NCBI GenBank assembly: GCA_020724545.1
Contig: DYGR01000004.1
Coordinates: 1 to 53,207, forward strand
Reading direction: 5' to 3'
DNA length: 53,207 nucleotides
DNA from: Candidatus Methanoperedens nitratireducens
GTDB lineage: Archaea > Halobacteriota > Methanosarcinia > Methanosarcinales > Methanoperedenaceae
Each line of letters opens with the position of its first letter. Within the stretch, counting starts at the first letter, position 1. The translations under genes were made by a program, and so were the position numbers. Positions 1 through 8,452 of the stretch are shown here, in pieces. Below the pieces are notes generated by a model that had not been told where the DNA came from, searched no databases, and saw only the letters and a list, made by a program, of their open reading frames with translations.

Positions 1-61
1 AGGACAACTTCTCCAGGACAACTTCTCCAGGAACTCAGGATCGCTCCAGGAACTCAGGATC
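1..61. repeat. Short direct tandem repeats at the window edge
   Basis: A 14-bp unit beginning AGGACAACTT occurs twice back to back (1-14, 15-28), followed by two copies of a unit beginning AGGAACTCAGGATC (29-47, 48-61). Each copy starts with AGGA and the 3' parts are CTCC-rich. The repeat may continue left of the window. No function is apparent. Confidence 0.7.
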
Positions 62-473
62 TAACATTCTTAAAAATGCGGTCCTAACTTTCTAAGTTTC
101 TCAGCTCTAACTGTTAAAATTTCATGTCTTGCGATAGCATCTTATATATTTTCTAAGGGAGTTGATACGTATGGGTGGGTTGGGACAGATATATATTTAT
201 TCTAAGAATCTATATATAATTCTGTCTCTTAGAGTTATCATCTTAAACCGCTTTTAAACTGCGCTGTCGCAACGACCCCGGGTAACGTCATCGTATCAGC
301 TTGATACACTGATCATCCTGGAAAATCCCCCAGGCGCTCTCCATCAGCGATACTAAGAGCCTAGCGGAGCGCAAGGAAGAGGTATCCAGGGAAGAAGGAG
401 CCGAACCTGCTGCAAACATGGAGAGAGAAAAGAGAAGGAATGAGACTTTAAAAGAGTATATCCGTGGTGCTAT
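62..473. other. No recognisable intact gene; possible short C-terminal ORF remnant
   Basis: I see no intact gene here. One plus-strand frame is open from about 313 to a stop at 519 and encodes a charged, helical-looking tail containing SLAERKEEV and EREKRRNETLKEYIRG, with no good start except ATG 418. It could be the end of a decayed gene. An opposite-strand frame over the same interval shows no family signature. Confidence 0.3.
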
Positions 474-603
474 CGCCGCCCTGCTGCAAGCTAGACTTGT
501 ACGGCTGAGGGAATAAAGGTTTGTCGCCGCAGCGATGCGAAGCACCCCAACGGGGCAAACCTTTATCCCTCAGACGTACTTGATTTGTAGCAGGGCGGGC
601 AGC
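474..603. repeat. Long imperfect inverted repeat
   Basis: The left arm (about 480-523, centred on CTGAGGGAATAAAGGTTTG) and the right arm (about 559-598, CAAACCTTTATCCCTCAG) are near-perfect reverse complements. Weaker pairing extends outward through CCCTGCTGCAAG and its partner TTTGTAGCAGGG. The loop is about 35 nt and GC-rich. This could be a structured RNA, a MITE-like element or a bidirectional terminator; no open frame explains it. Confidence 0.6.
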
Positions 604-724
604 ATGGATATACCTTTTGGTCGTAATGACAAAGTAGGCATGGACGTAACAGCTTAAACCCGATGGCCTTATGAGAAGAAAAATAAAGAATATTGGGATA
701 GGGTATCAAAGAAAAAAGAAAAAG

Positions 725-937
725 TTAATTAATCTGCCAGGGGTCTTTGAAAGTATCTGATCTGACAAACGGGAGTTGCTTTACTTTTTCTCTGATCGTT
801 GCTAATTCTGTTACGGCTGCTCTCTCAATAATGGTTTTTACATCATTATTTGATAGGCTTGCGTATTTTTCAACGAATCTATAGGCTTTTTCTGGTATTT
901 CGATTTCTACCTTTACGGTTTTTTCTTGTGTTTCCAT
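725..937 (-). CDS. Small hypothetical protein, possible antitoxin-like
   Basis: This 70-residue protein starts at an ATG preceded by a good AGGAG ribosome-binding site. The N-terminal part has an alternating beta-like pattern (KTVKVEIEIPEKAYRFVEKY) followed by helices, recalling small ribbon-helix-helix antitoxin-type proteins, but I do not recognise the family. No toxin gene lies next to it. It is divergent from the AbrB-like gene at 1033 and shares with it an intergenic region rich in AGTCT/AGACT repeats. Confidence 0.6.
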   Translation of the reverse strand: METQEKTVKVEIEIPEKAYRFVEKYASLSNNDVKTIIERAAVTELATIREKVKQLPFVRSDTFKDPWQIN

Positions 938-1032
938 GTTAATTCTCCTTTAATAGTCTTATTTCACATATAAGACTTAAAAGACTTATTAGACTCAATA
1001 CCTATATATACCTTTTTGAACTATTTAGTCTT
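938..1032. promoter_or_regulatory. Divergent promoter with AGTCTTA/TAAGACT repeats
   Basis: The 95-bp region between two divergent small genes holds an inverted repeat AGTCTTAT (955-962) / ATAAGACT (970-977), further AAGACT (981-986) and TAGACT (990-995) copies, a TATA-like TATATATA at about 1003-1012, and another AGTCTTATG that overlaps the start codon at 1033. This arrangement looks like an operator array, plausibly for autoregulation by the AbrB-like protein. That role is inference. Confidence 0.5.
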
Positions 1033-1179
1033 ATGAAAATTATAGGAACTACTACGGTTACGGATTCGAATAAGATTGTTTTGATATCAAAAGTGGCTCA
1101 GAAGTTTGAAGTCAAAAAGGGCGATATCATCGTATTTTATGAAGCCGATAATGGCGATATCATTATTAAAAAAGGCTGA
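1033..1179 (+). CDS. Mini AbrB-like (SpoVT-AbrB) DNA-binding protein
   Basis: A 48-residue protein beginning MKIIGTTTVTDSNKIVLISK and ending NGDIIIKKG. The pattern (short strand, KI.LISKVAQKF, V.KGD.I.FYE, GDIIIKKG) is that of a swapped-hairpin AbrB domain, found in archaeal regulators and antitoxins. It consists of this domain alone, with no C-terminal toxin-binding tail. The start codon sits inside an AGTCTTATG repeat shared with the upstream operator-like array. It is convergent with the sensor-regulator whose stop lies only 6 bp away. Confidence 0.75.
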   Translation: MKIIGTTTVTDSNKIVLISKVAQKFEVKKGDIIVFYEADNGDIIIKKG

Positions 1180-1185
1180 TTATGG

Positions 1186-2844
1186 TTATAAAGGTTTGAA
1201 TTTCATACCTTCCCCAGAAATAAATAATAGACTATCTCCAATATTCTTTGAAGGAAAATATACTGTGGTATATCCATTGCTCTTCTCTTTTGTGATTATT
1301 CCATTTTTTACTAAAACATCGAGATGATGTCTGACGGTCTTATAATCCATATTCAGGGCATCTGCTAATTGATTTGCATTATGAGGTTTGTCGATAAGAT
1401 GTTTCAGGATCAATGCACGGGTGTTTCCTCCGCGCGTTCCTACGATCAGATACCACAGGAGCTTAAGTTGTTTATTGGATTCCTTTAATTCCTGTTTCAA
1501 TCTCTTATTCTCAGTTACATCCCTCCCTGTGCCGTGGATTCCTGTTATCCTGTCGCCTTCTTTGATAAGCCGTATGGTAAACTCAACCCATTTGCGCTCT
1601 CCATTTTTACAGATCATTTCAATCATTGTTGGTTTTGTTATGACCTCGCCTGATAATGATCTTGTTAGAATTTCCTGACTTTTTTTAAGGCTATCTGGAG
1701 CGATCCATTTGGAGAAATGAGATCCTGTTACTTCATCTATTGTACAGCCAATTATCTTGAGCCAGGCATTGTTCATTGTCAGTATGCGCCCTTCAAGATC
1801 CTGGGTAAATATAGCATCAATGGCGTTCTCAAAAAGTTCTCTGTGTCTTGCCTCGGATTCTTTTATATTTATCTCAAGTTTCTTTTTTTCCGATATATCC
1901 AGAATACTGGCTATAACTTTCTTCTTTCCTCTGATCTCTGTCAGTGAGGTAGATACATGTAGACATCTTATTTCACCAGATCCGGTCTTTATTTTAACCT
2001 CATTAAGTCCTCCAGGATCATTTAGATTTTGAATACTTTGCCAGTGTCCCAGTATTAATTCCTTCGTATCTTCAGGGATTACTTTCATGAAATACTGGCC
2101 AATTAACTCATCTCTTGTCCAGCCGATAATATTAAAAAAGGAATCGTTCCCAAACTCAAATATGCCCCGGTCATTCACAACAGCTATACCATCGAGGGAT
2201 GAATCGATTACCGCCCTGAGATACCTCTCAGAATCAAATAATTCTTTATGTGCCTCATGTATTTTCTCCTCAAGATGCTCTTTATACTCTTTAAGTTTCT
2301 GGATATTATTCTTCAGCCTGCAGCATATCCTGGCGTTCTGAACCACTGAGGTTGCCTGGGATGCGGCAATAGTTACAAAATCAATTTCTTCTTCTGTGAA
2401 CTGCTGCACCTGCGCCATGTAAACATTTAACAATCCTATGACTTTCGACCCTATTTTCATAGGAGTGAATATCTGAGATGAGAATCCAAGTTCAACTGCT
2501 AAATGCAGCCATGGCTTATCCTTTGGTTCTTCATTTACATTTGGAACGAGATAATACCCACCTGTCTCTAACACAGTACCTGATGGGCTTGATGATATTG
2601 GTACACCTGTCTTTTTGGCTGCTTCATATACTCTCTCAATATAATTATTCGGCAGCCCGTATGATGCTACCATCCTGAGGTCATTACCACACCCATCAAC
2701 AAGCATAATGGTTCCAGAATGTGCATCTATCGTTTTACATGTAATCTCCAGGATATTTTGTAGTATTTTATCAAATTCAAGAGTAATATCTATCGATGCG
2801 ATATCCGATAATGCCCTGAGTTTTGATCTTTCACTCGTATGCAT
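1186..2844 (-). CDS. GAF-PAS-PAS sensor with C-terminal winged helix
   Basis: A 552-residue cytoplasmic sensor protein. Residues about 15-175 form a GAF domain, 180-210 a coiled coil, 205-325 a PAS domain with a PAC-like end (VIASILDISEKKK), 330-450 a second PAS domain (FTQDLEGRILTMNNAWLKIIG) with PAC, and about 455-552 an ArsR-like winged helix (ALILKHLIDKPHNANQLADAL, then YKTVRHHLDVLVKNGII). No histidine-kinase core is present, so signal and output sit in one chain: a one-component regulator, a type common in Methanosarcinales. The ligand is unknown. It is transcribed away from the YkgJ-like gene and convergent with the mini AbrB gene. Confidence 0.88.
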   Translation of the reverse strand: MHTSERSKLRALSDIASIDITLEFDKILQNILEITCKTIDAHSGTIMLVDGCGNDLRMVASYGLPNNYIERVYEAAKKTGVPISSSPSGTVLETGGYYLVPNVNEEPKDKPWLHLAVELGFSSQIFTPMKIGSKVIGLLNVYMAQVQQFTEEEIDFVTIAASQATSVVQNARICCRLKNNIQKLKEYKEHLEEKIHEAHKELFDSERYLRAVIDSSLDGIAVVNDRGIFEFGNDSFFNIIGWTRDELIGQYFMKVIPEDTKELILGHWQSIQNLNDPGGLNEVKIKTGSGEIRCLHVSTSLTEIRGKKKVIASILDISEKKKLEINIKESEARHRELFENAIDAIFTQDLEGRILTMNNAWLKIIGCTIDEVTGSHFSKWIAPDSLKKSQEILTRSLSGEVITKPTMIEMICKNGERKWVEFTIRLIKEGDRITGIHGTGRDVTENKRLKQELKESNKQLKLLWYLIVGTRGGNTRALILKHLIDKPHNANQLADALNMDYKTVRHHLDVLVKNGIITKEKSNGYTTVYFPSKNIGDSLLFISGEGMKFKPL

Positions 2845-2998
2845 CTTAAACCCCTACCTTAAAGTACTGAATAATAGACATTTTTCAAAGCGAAAACTCA
2901 CTATCCTAATATAAAACCATTCATTTTACAATCTCTCGATATTTATAGTAAGCAGCCTGAAAGGAATGCTTAAATTATATTAAAACCAATTACTGTAT

Positions 2999-3472
2999 AT
3001 GATTCATATCCTGGAAGATATCGATAGGTGGACGTGTGAATATAAAGAGTGCAAAGCAAAATGCTGCACTCCTGGTATACCGCTTACAATCGCTGATATA
3101 AAAAGGATAACAGCGCTTGGATATTCACTGGATGATTTCTTAGAATCAGATGAAATAAATCAGGTATTCAGGATAAAAGCAAGAGAAGACAGATGTTTTT
3201 TCCTGGGTAATGAGCTTGAATGTACGATACGTGAAAACGAGCCTCTTGTCTGCCGTCTATTGCCTTTTAAGATTGCGGATGTCTCATATTCAGATGAGCC
3301 CATACTGAGGCTAAAACCTGTAGTGGACTGCCCGGGTGAAGGCCGAGGAAAAAAAATCGATAATAGAAGGATCGAAACCGATGCAATCTTGTTCCTTCAT
3401 GAAAATCAAAAACTTATAAGGGATATCAAGAAAAAAGGCACAAAGGGCCTGCTTGAGGAGTTTTCAGGTTAA
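2999..3472 (+). CDS. YkgJ-family cysteine cluster protein
   Basis: A 157-residue protein with the family's CX4CX3CC pattern near the N-terminus (C13, C18, C22, C23) and further cysteines at C65, C74, C84 and C110, which together would bind an Fe-S cluster or zinc (PF03692). The family is widespread and biochemically poorly known. Its last 4 bp overlap the end of the convergent polX gene. It is divergent from the GAF-PAS regulator, with a roughly 150-bp A/T-rich promoter region between them. Confidence 0.85.
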   Translation: MIHILEDIDRWTCEYKECKAKCCTPGIPLTIADIKRITALGYSLDDFLESDEINQVFRIKAREDRCFFLGNELECTIRENEPLVCRLLPFKIADVSYSDEPILRLKPVVDCPGEGRGKKIDNRRIETDAILFLHENQKLIRDIKKKGTKGLLEEFSG

Positions 3473-5178
3473 TCCTTAAACCTCACATCCTTAACAGCCC
3501 TTGTATTCACCAGGTCCTCTTTCTCAATCCAGGCGCGCCTTGCCATATTAACCCCAAACTCCATAAATCTGAGCTGCTCTGTGCTGTGGGAATCTGTGTC
3601 TATCGTTAGCCTTACTCCTTTGCTCTTTGCCTTCCTTGCGTTAACATCGCTCAGATCCAGCCTGCTTGGATAAGCGTTGATCTCAAGAACTGTATCTGTA
3701 TTAGCTGCTGTGGTTAGCAGTGCATCCATGTCCACGTCGTAACCCTCCCGCTCACCAATAATTCTTCCTGTGGGATGTGCTATTATATCCACATGCTCAT
3801 TTTCCATGGCAGCTATCAGTCTTCCTGTGATCTCTCTTCTTGTCTGCCTCTGTCCAACATGCAGCGCTGCTACAACAACATCACACTGCTTGAGAATACT
3901 GTCTGAGAAATCAATGCTTGCATCAGCTTTTATATCCACTTCAGTGCCAGAAAAGATATGAAAGTCCTCAAGCTTATCATTTAATCTCTCTATCTCCTCC
4001 ATTTGCTTTAGTAATCTCTCCTCGCTCAGGCCATGGGCAACACCCAGGGATCTGGAGTGATCTGTTATTGCAACATACTCATATCCAAGCTGTTTTGCCG
4101 CCAGGGCCATCTCCTCAAGCGTATTTGTACCTTCGCTCCAGTTTGTGTGGGTGTGAAAATCACCTTTTATTTCCCCGGGTTCAACCAGCCCTGGAAGCTT
4201 TCCCTTAAGTGCAGCCTCTATCTCGCCTGTATCCTCTCTTATCTCAGCAGGAATCGGAGGAAGTCCAAGCTTGATATATACCTCATCATCACTGCTGCAG
4301 TATATCTTCTTACCTGTCAAGACCTCTTCCAGATTATACTCTGAGAGCTTCAGTCCCTTCTGCCTTGCCAGATCTCGCAGTTTTATATTATGTTCTTTTG
4401 AGCCCGTGAAGTATTGAAGTGATGTACCGAAGGATCTATCCTCCACTATTCTCAGGTCGATCTGTATTGCATCTCTTGTAACAATAGTGGCCTTTGTTGA
4501 GCCCTTTCCGAGTATGGTCTTCACTACAGGTAAATGCACAAAGGCCTCGATAGCAGTCAGAGGATCTTTTGAAGTTGCCTGCAGATCGATATCACCCACA
4601 GTCTCCTTCTTCCTGCGCAGGCTGCCTGCAGGTTCTATCCTGTCTATAACACCGTATTTTTTCAATGCCTCTATTATCCCTCTGGCAAGGGGAAGTGCTG
4701 TACCTAAAGGAATCCTGGTGCTCCTCTGCCTGTATCTCTCAATCGCTCTTATTATATTCTCTTCCTTTTTTGCTCCGAATCCTTCAAGTCTTCTCACCCT
4801 GTGCTGCCTTGCAGCCTTTTCAAGTTCATCTATGCTTTTTACCCCGAGTTTTTTATAAAGCACCTGCGCAGTTTTAGGCCCTATGCCAGGGACCCTCAGC
4901 AGATCATGAAGTTGCGCCGGTACCTGATTCAACAGGTCCCCATAAAGCTCGATTTTGCCAGTGGTAAGGTACTCCTCGATCTTTTCTGCAATGGATGCTC
5001 CTACTCCAGGGATTTCCTTCAACTTTTTCTGGGAGGTCATCTCTTCTATATCCCCGGTCATACCTTCAATCGCCCTTGCAGCCTTTGCATATGCCCTTAC
5101 TTTAAATGGATTCTCCCCTTTTAGTTCCAGAAGTTCACTGATGCTGTATAAAAGTGCAGCTACCTCAGAATTTCTCAT
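3469..5178 (-). CDS. polX: Family X DNA polymerase/exonuclease PolX
   Basis: 569 residues, the usual PolX length. An N-terminal helix-hairpin-helix region (GENPFKVRAYAKAARAIE; PGIGPKTAQVLYKKLG) is followed by the Pol X palm with the metal-binding GDIDLQ motif and the GTSLQYFTGSKEHN motif, then a C-terminal PHP domain with the metal site HTHTNWSEG, AITDHS and IAHPTGR. The family does gap-filling synthesis and 3'-5' exonuclease or AP-site processing in base-excision repair. All signature residues I can check are present. The gene begins at the left border of the unusual repeat region at 5.2 kb. Confidence 0.95.
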   Translation of the reverse strand: MRNSEVAALLYSISELLELKGENPFKVRAYAKAARAIEGMTGDIEEMTSQKKLKEIPGVGASIAEKIEEYLTTGKIELYGDLLNQVPAQLHDLLRVPGIGPKTAQVLYKKLGVKSIDELEKAARQHRVRRLEGFGAKKEENIIRAIERYRQRSTRIPLGTALPLARGIIEALKKYGVIDRIEPAGSLRRKKETVGDIDLQATSKDPLTAIEAFVHLPVVKTILGKGSTKATIVTRDAIQIDLRIVEDRSFGTSLQYFTGSKEHNIKLRDLARQKGLKLSEYNLEEVLTGKKIYCSSDDEVYIKLGLPPIPAEIREDTGEIEAALKGKLPGLVEPGEIKGDFHTHTNWSEGTNTLEEMALAAKQLGYEYVAITDHSRSLGVAHGLSEERLLKQMEEIERLNDKLEDFHIFSGTEVDIKADASIDFSDSILKQCDVVVAALHVGQRQTRREITGRLIAAMENEHVDIIAHPTGRIIGEREGYDVDMDALLTTAANTDTVLEINAYPSRLDLSDVNARKAKSKGVRLTIDTDSHSTEQLRFMEFGVNMARRAWIEKEDLVNTRAVKDVRFKD

Positions 5179-5230
5179 TAGTTTATAATTGGGGCAGGGA
5201 ATTAAAAGATTTTGCAGCTAATATGGATAT

Positions 5231-5265
5231 CCGTTACGGTAATTATCTGTATGATACCGTAACGG
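5231..5265. repeat. Paired CCGTNACGG element, left site 1
   Basis: CCGTTACGGTA (5231-5241) and its exact reverse complement TACCGTAACGG (5255-5265) are separated by 13 nt. Each half is itself a near-dyad (CCGT-N-ACGG), with centres 26 bp apart. The same architecture recurs at 5422-5457 and, with a different central base, at 10751-10794. Confidence 0.85.
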
Positions 5266-5302
5266 TAAACTTATATTAGTCCCATAACAATTCATAGAAA
5301 TT

Positions 5303-5374
5303 AACCGCAGATGAACGCTGATAAACGCAGATACGATGCAGCAAATCCGCGTTCATCTGCGTTTATCTGCGGTT
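5303..5374. repeat. Large inverted repeat (hairpin) between the CCGTNACGG sites
   Basis: Arms 5303-5332 and 5345-5374 (30 bp each, starting AACCGCAGATGAACGC and ending TTATCTGCGGTT) are nearly perfect reverse complements around a 12-nt loop. The arm contains internal direct repetition (GCAGATGAACGC, GATAAACGCAGAT). Similar CGCAGAT-rich palindromes occur dispersed in many prokaryotic genomes. Here the hairpin sits exactly between two CCGTNACGG pairs, beside the recombinase gene. Confidence 0.85.
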
Positions 5375-5421
5375 CTATATATTTTATGGAAAATTTTCCA
5401 GTTTACTATAGCCCAATAATA

Positions 5422-5457
5422 CCGTTACGGTAAATTGTTACTCAGATACCGTAACGG
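5422..5457. repeat. Paired CCGTNACGG element, left site 2
   Basis: CCGTTACGGTA (5422-5432) and TACCGTAACGG (5447-5457) are separated by 14 nt, duplicating site 1 at 5231. It lies about 50 bp beyond the stop codon of the recombinase gene. Candidate roles are a recombination (dif/att-like) site or a double operator. With the hairpin it accounts for most of the 331-bp gap between polX and the recombinase. Confidence 0.85.
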
Positions 5458-5509
5458 AAATACGACACTCAGCCCCAAAGAAGTGTATTTTCTAGTATGA
5501 TAACTTAAT

Positions 5510-6340
5510 CTACAGCGTATCCAGCGGGCTCTTTATCTTCTTTATCTCCTCAGAGGAGACCTGTGTATATATCTGGGTGGTCTGCAGATTAGAATGTCCA
5601 AGAAGCTTCTGTATCTTTCTTATATCCACGCCATTTTCAAGCAGATGCGTGGCGAAAGAATGCCTCAGGGTATGCACATGCACGTCTTTCTCTATGCCTG
5701 CGCGCTCTGCTGAGATTTTTATAGCGTGCTGGATGCCGCGCGGCGACATTTTTCTACCGTTTACTGAGAATATATTTTCTTTTCCATTGCAGTTGTTCTT
5801 TTCTTTGTATTCCAGTAGGTCCTTTTTAAACATCTCCGAAATAATAAAAATCCTGTCCTTAGAACCCTTCCCCATCCGCACCCAGCCTATGCCTTCGTTT
5901 AGATCAAGATCTGAGTATTTTAGATTAATGCATTCAGAAAGTCGCAAGCCCGTAGAATAAAGAAGTTCAATAATGAGCTTATGTTTGATGTTTTCTGTTT
6001 TATCTAATAGGCTCTTTATCTCGTTACGAGTAAGGATAATAGGAAGTTTTTTTGATCTTCTTGGGGTTTTTATTTGTGATATATTTTTTCCAAGTATCTC
6101 AGTATAAAAGAACTTCAGAGCAGCTTTTATGAGTGCGATTGAAGCATTTGAGAGTGATTTATCTGAAAATTTATAAGCTAGAAAATCCTTTATGTCATCT
6201 TCAGTAATATCTTCTGGTTTCTTTTTTGTATAATCGAGCAATTTCTGATTGTAAAATAAATACATTTTTGCAGTATGGGGTGAGAAGCCTCTTAATTTTA
6301 TCTCGGTGGAAAGTTTTTTGAGATGCTCATTGATCATCAT
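5510..6340 (-). CDS. XerA-like tyrosine recombinase
   Basis: 276 residues with a SAM-like N-terminal core-binding domain (1-95) and a C-terminal catalytic domain carrying the full tyrosine-recombinase set: R133 (STGLRLSE), K158, H223 and R226 (HTLRH), H249 (LLGHSNLQTT) and nucleophile Y258. Length and architecture match archaeal XerA (chromosome dimer resolution) as well as integrases of small archaeal elements. Next to it lie two palindromic CCGTNACGG pairs, which are plausible binding sites. Whether this is the housekeeping Xer or an island integrase cannot be settled here; the mobile-looking surroundings favour the latter or a hotspot at the Xer locus. Confidence 0.9.
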   Translation of the reverse strand: MMINEHLKKLSTEIKLRGFSPHTAKMYLFYNQKLLDYTKKKPEDITEDDIKDFLAYKFSDKSLSNASIALIKAALKFFYTEILGKNISQIKTPRRSKKLPIILTRNEIKSLLDKTENIKHKLIIELLYSTGLRLSECINLKYSDLDLNEGIGWVRMGKGSKDRIFIISEMFKKDLLEYKEKNNCNGKENIFSVNGRKMSPRGIQHAIKISAERAGIEKDVHVHTLRHSFATHLLENGVDIRKIQKLLGHSNLQTTQIYTQVSSEEIKKIKSPLDTL

Positions 6341-6468
6341 AAAATCAACTTGTATTCACTATTTTTATTAAAAGCATATAAAACTACTTATAATTATAAC
6401 CTGCAAAGAAATAATAAATATTTTCGTCAATAAATTAAACATAGGTTTATTATGTTCACTGTATTGTG

Positions 6469-6843
6469 TTAGTTTTGTTGGATTTGATTTTTATCCATTA
6501 GTTCTTTTAATATTTGTTTTCGAAATTCTCGATGATGAATCATAGCATGGTGATTGGGACATAGACCAACCATATTATTCTCAGAATTATTGTTGTGATT
6601 TTCATCGATATGGTGAAGTTCAACTATAAAATCAAAACCACATATGCAGCATTTTTCAGTTATTTTCTTGTATAAATCATATGGTATATTGTGAGAGGTT
6701 TCAGCATTATGTTTTTTAATTTGCTCAATTCGATTTACGGACATATAACATCCGCTACATAATCCATGTGCATGATGAAGCCTTCTTCTTCCACATCGAC
6801 TGCACGTTATGTAATTCTTTCTTATGTATTTTTTATTGTTCAT
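6469..6843 (-). CDS. HNH endonuclease-like protein with N-terminal zinc knuckle
   Basis: 124 residues. An N-terminal zinc-binding region (C14xxC17, C29xxC32) precedes an HNH core: C65xxC68, the ELHHID motif (H77, H78), NNNSENNMVGLCPNHH (C95, H98, H99) and a final HH at 103-104. HNH nucleases of this size occur in phages, group I introns, restriction systems and as stand-alone homing or defence nucleases. It lies 128 bp upstream of the recombinase gene on the same strand and has A/T-rich codon use like the rest of the island. Confidence 0.8.
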   Translation of the reverse strand: MNNKKYIRKNYITCSRCGRRRLHHAHGLCSGCYMSVNRIEQIKKHNAETSHNIPYDLYKKITEKCCICGFDFIVELHHIDENHNNNSENNMVGLCPNHHAMIHHREFRKQILKELMDKNQIQQN

Positions 6844-7057
6844 GTTTGTTAAAATAGAGATTGAATAGTATATAGATTATGATATAATGTGATACAAAAC
6901 TGTATATAATATTTGTTATACGCAGTTTTCTTGCTTGTTTTAACACGTTGTAATGCTGTTTAGAGGATAGAAGAGTAGGGGCAGGTATAGAAGTCATGCT
7001 ATAAATTAAAATAAGAGCTTTGAATAAAAGCAACTCCGCATCTTTAAGAACCTATCT
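6844..7057. other. A/T-rich intergenic region, no gene recognised
   Basis: Between the HNH gene and the transposase scrap. A minus-strand frame of 66 codons (6833-7033) contains SSKQHYNVLKQARKLR, which resembles no family I can name and overlaps the HNH start, so I do not call it. The region probably includes the HNH promoter. Confidence 0.4.
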
Positions 7058-7198
7058 ATGAGCACAGACGGGTTCTATGGAGCAAAAAAGAATTTTGCAA
7101 AAAAACTTTTGGGAAAGGGTATAGATATCGTGAGCCGCCTCAGGATAGATGCTATATACGAACCACCAGCAGAATTCAAACACTTCGAACTCGCTTAG
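7058..7198 (+). pseudogene. Fragment of a DDE-type transposase
   Basis: A 46-codon open piece reading STDGFYGAKKNFAKKLL, then GIDIVSRLRIDAIYEP, ending in TAG. The 'D..F.GAK.F...L...G..IVSRLR.DA' pattern is typical of the middle of DDE insertion-sequence transposases of the IS4/IS701 type. The frame stays open upstream only to about 7028, and no further transposase sequence or terminal repeat is visible. It is therefore a relic, marking past transposition inside the island. Confidence 0.6.
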
Positions 7199-7301
7199 AA
7201 ATATAATTTATGACTTCATTCGGAACTACATGGAATCGGAAGTACTGTTATCGTAGACAGATTTAATATATTGGTAACTCAAATACTGTAAAGAGATATG
7301 G

Positions 7302-8366
7302 ATGAAAGTTAAGTATAATAAAAAGGAAGGAAAAATTGAAATTAAATTAAAAGAGGAGCCGATTTTATATTTCGATGAGTGCCAACAGTTTCGATTTTTA
7401 AGACCAATGAGAGTATATTATTCGGAAAAAGGGGAACCTGCCGAGATTATAATATACCAAGCAATAGATGAAAAAACATCAGAGAGAGAAGAAGAAATCG
7501 CAATACCAGATAGTTTGCCTTGGAGAAAATATATCTTTACTTATGGCGATAAAAGGTATCAAGGGTGCATAGATCGTTATACAGATATTTGGGATTCTGA
7601 TGATCGTTTTATTTGGTCAGGGTTTCTGACAATTCAGCGGAGAGATGGAAGGGAGATGGAAAAGAATGAAATTAAGGAAATTAGAGAAAATTTCTTCGAA
7701 GATATCTATGAATATCTGCCTCATCTTCTTGATGAGGACTCTGTAGTTAGCTTATATAAAAATAAGACACTCTATTTTTGGACCACTAAACCAAGAATGA
7801 GTTACCCATTCTCTAAAGAAGAATTTTTAGCATTTCTTCAAAATACTTTTGAATGGATATTGGATTACTCATTCGTAAAGCTGATAGAAAGAAACATAGG
7901 TTTTGATCTTATTTATCGTCGTGATTCAGAACTTGCATTGATTTGTCTTTGTGATGATGTCTTTTGGAAAAAATATGATACGAGGAGGGTTATAAAAAAA
8001 GAGGAATTGATCGATATATGCAAAAACACAAAAAAATATGAGAATAGAAGAATTATTTTGTTGAGTACGGAACTCTCAGAAACTGCTATTGATTATGCAA
8101 AAAGTCAGAATATTAAGGTTCAGAACATCAGCGACGTTATTAGAGAGAAGGATATGAAGGAATCAGAATTCAACGATGAAAATGCTGACAATATGGATCT
8201 TCAAAATATATTCGAAGACCATGAAGCCACTCCACCCGACAATAAAATGACAACCGATAATAATAGAAAGGAAAATCATAAAAAATCGATAGAGTATCAA
8301 GAACCAGCTGACGGTTCTTTTATAATAAAAGATTCCAGACCATTCGCACGACCAAAGAACCCGTAA
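7302..8366 (+). CDS. Unknown protein with degenerate Mrr/PD-(D/E)XK-like region
   Basis: 354 residues, no signal peptide or membrane segment, family not recognised. Residues 1-190 are strand-rich and aromatic (FRFLRPMRVYYSEKGEPAEI; FIWSGFLTIQRRDG). Residues about 195-283 follow the order of an Mrr-type restriction-endonuclease fold: GFDLIYRRDSELALICLC, a helix (IKKEELIDICKNTKKY), the strand RRIILLSTELSETAIDYAKS and IKVQNISDVI. However, the usual D...(Q/E)xK catalytic triplet is not intact (ALICLC where VQCK is expected), so it may bind rather than cut. Residues 284-354 are a polar, probably disordered tail. It precedes the 724-residue gene by 86 bp on the same strand, so the two are probably one operon. 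Codon use is A/T-rich. Confidence 0.75.
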   Translation: MKVKYNKKEGKIEIKLKEEPILYFDECQQFRFLRPMRVYYSEKGEPAEIIIYQAIDEKTSEREEEIAIPDSLPWRKYIFTYGDKRYQGCIDRYTDIWDSDDRFIWSGFLTIQRRDGREMEKNEIKEIRENFFEDIYEYLPHLLDEDSVVSLYKNKTLYFWTTKPRMSYPFSKEEFLAFLQNTFEWILDYSFVKLIERNIGFDLIYRRDSELALICLCDDVFWKKYDTRRVIKKEELIDICKNTKKYENRRIILLSTELSETAIDYAKSQNIKVQNISDVIREKDMKESEFNDENADNMDLQNIFEDHEATPPDNKMTTDNNRKENHKKSIEYQEPADGSFIIKDSRPFARPKNP

Positions 8367-8452
8367 ATAGTAATAAAAAAGCGAGCTTAAAACAATGTTC
8401 AAAGGATTGTAGTTGTTCTTTAACAAAGTTAAAAGAATGGAGGTGCTGTCTT

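Noticed and set aside
288-545. 85-codon minus-strand open frame
   Set aside because: Low-complexity Ser/Ala/Leu composition, no ribosome-binding site, overlaps the inverted repeat; more likely chance.
5231-5457. Possible CRISPR array from the repeated CCGTNACGG units
   Set aside because: Only two units with a hairpin between them, repeats too short, no spacer series and no cas genes.
6833-7033. 66-codon minus-strand frame
   Set aside because: Overlaps the HNH start, A/T-rich, no family signature; probably chance.
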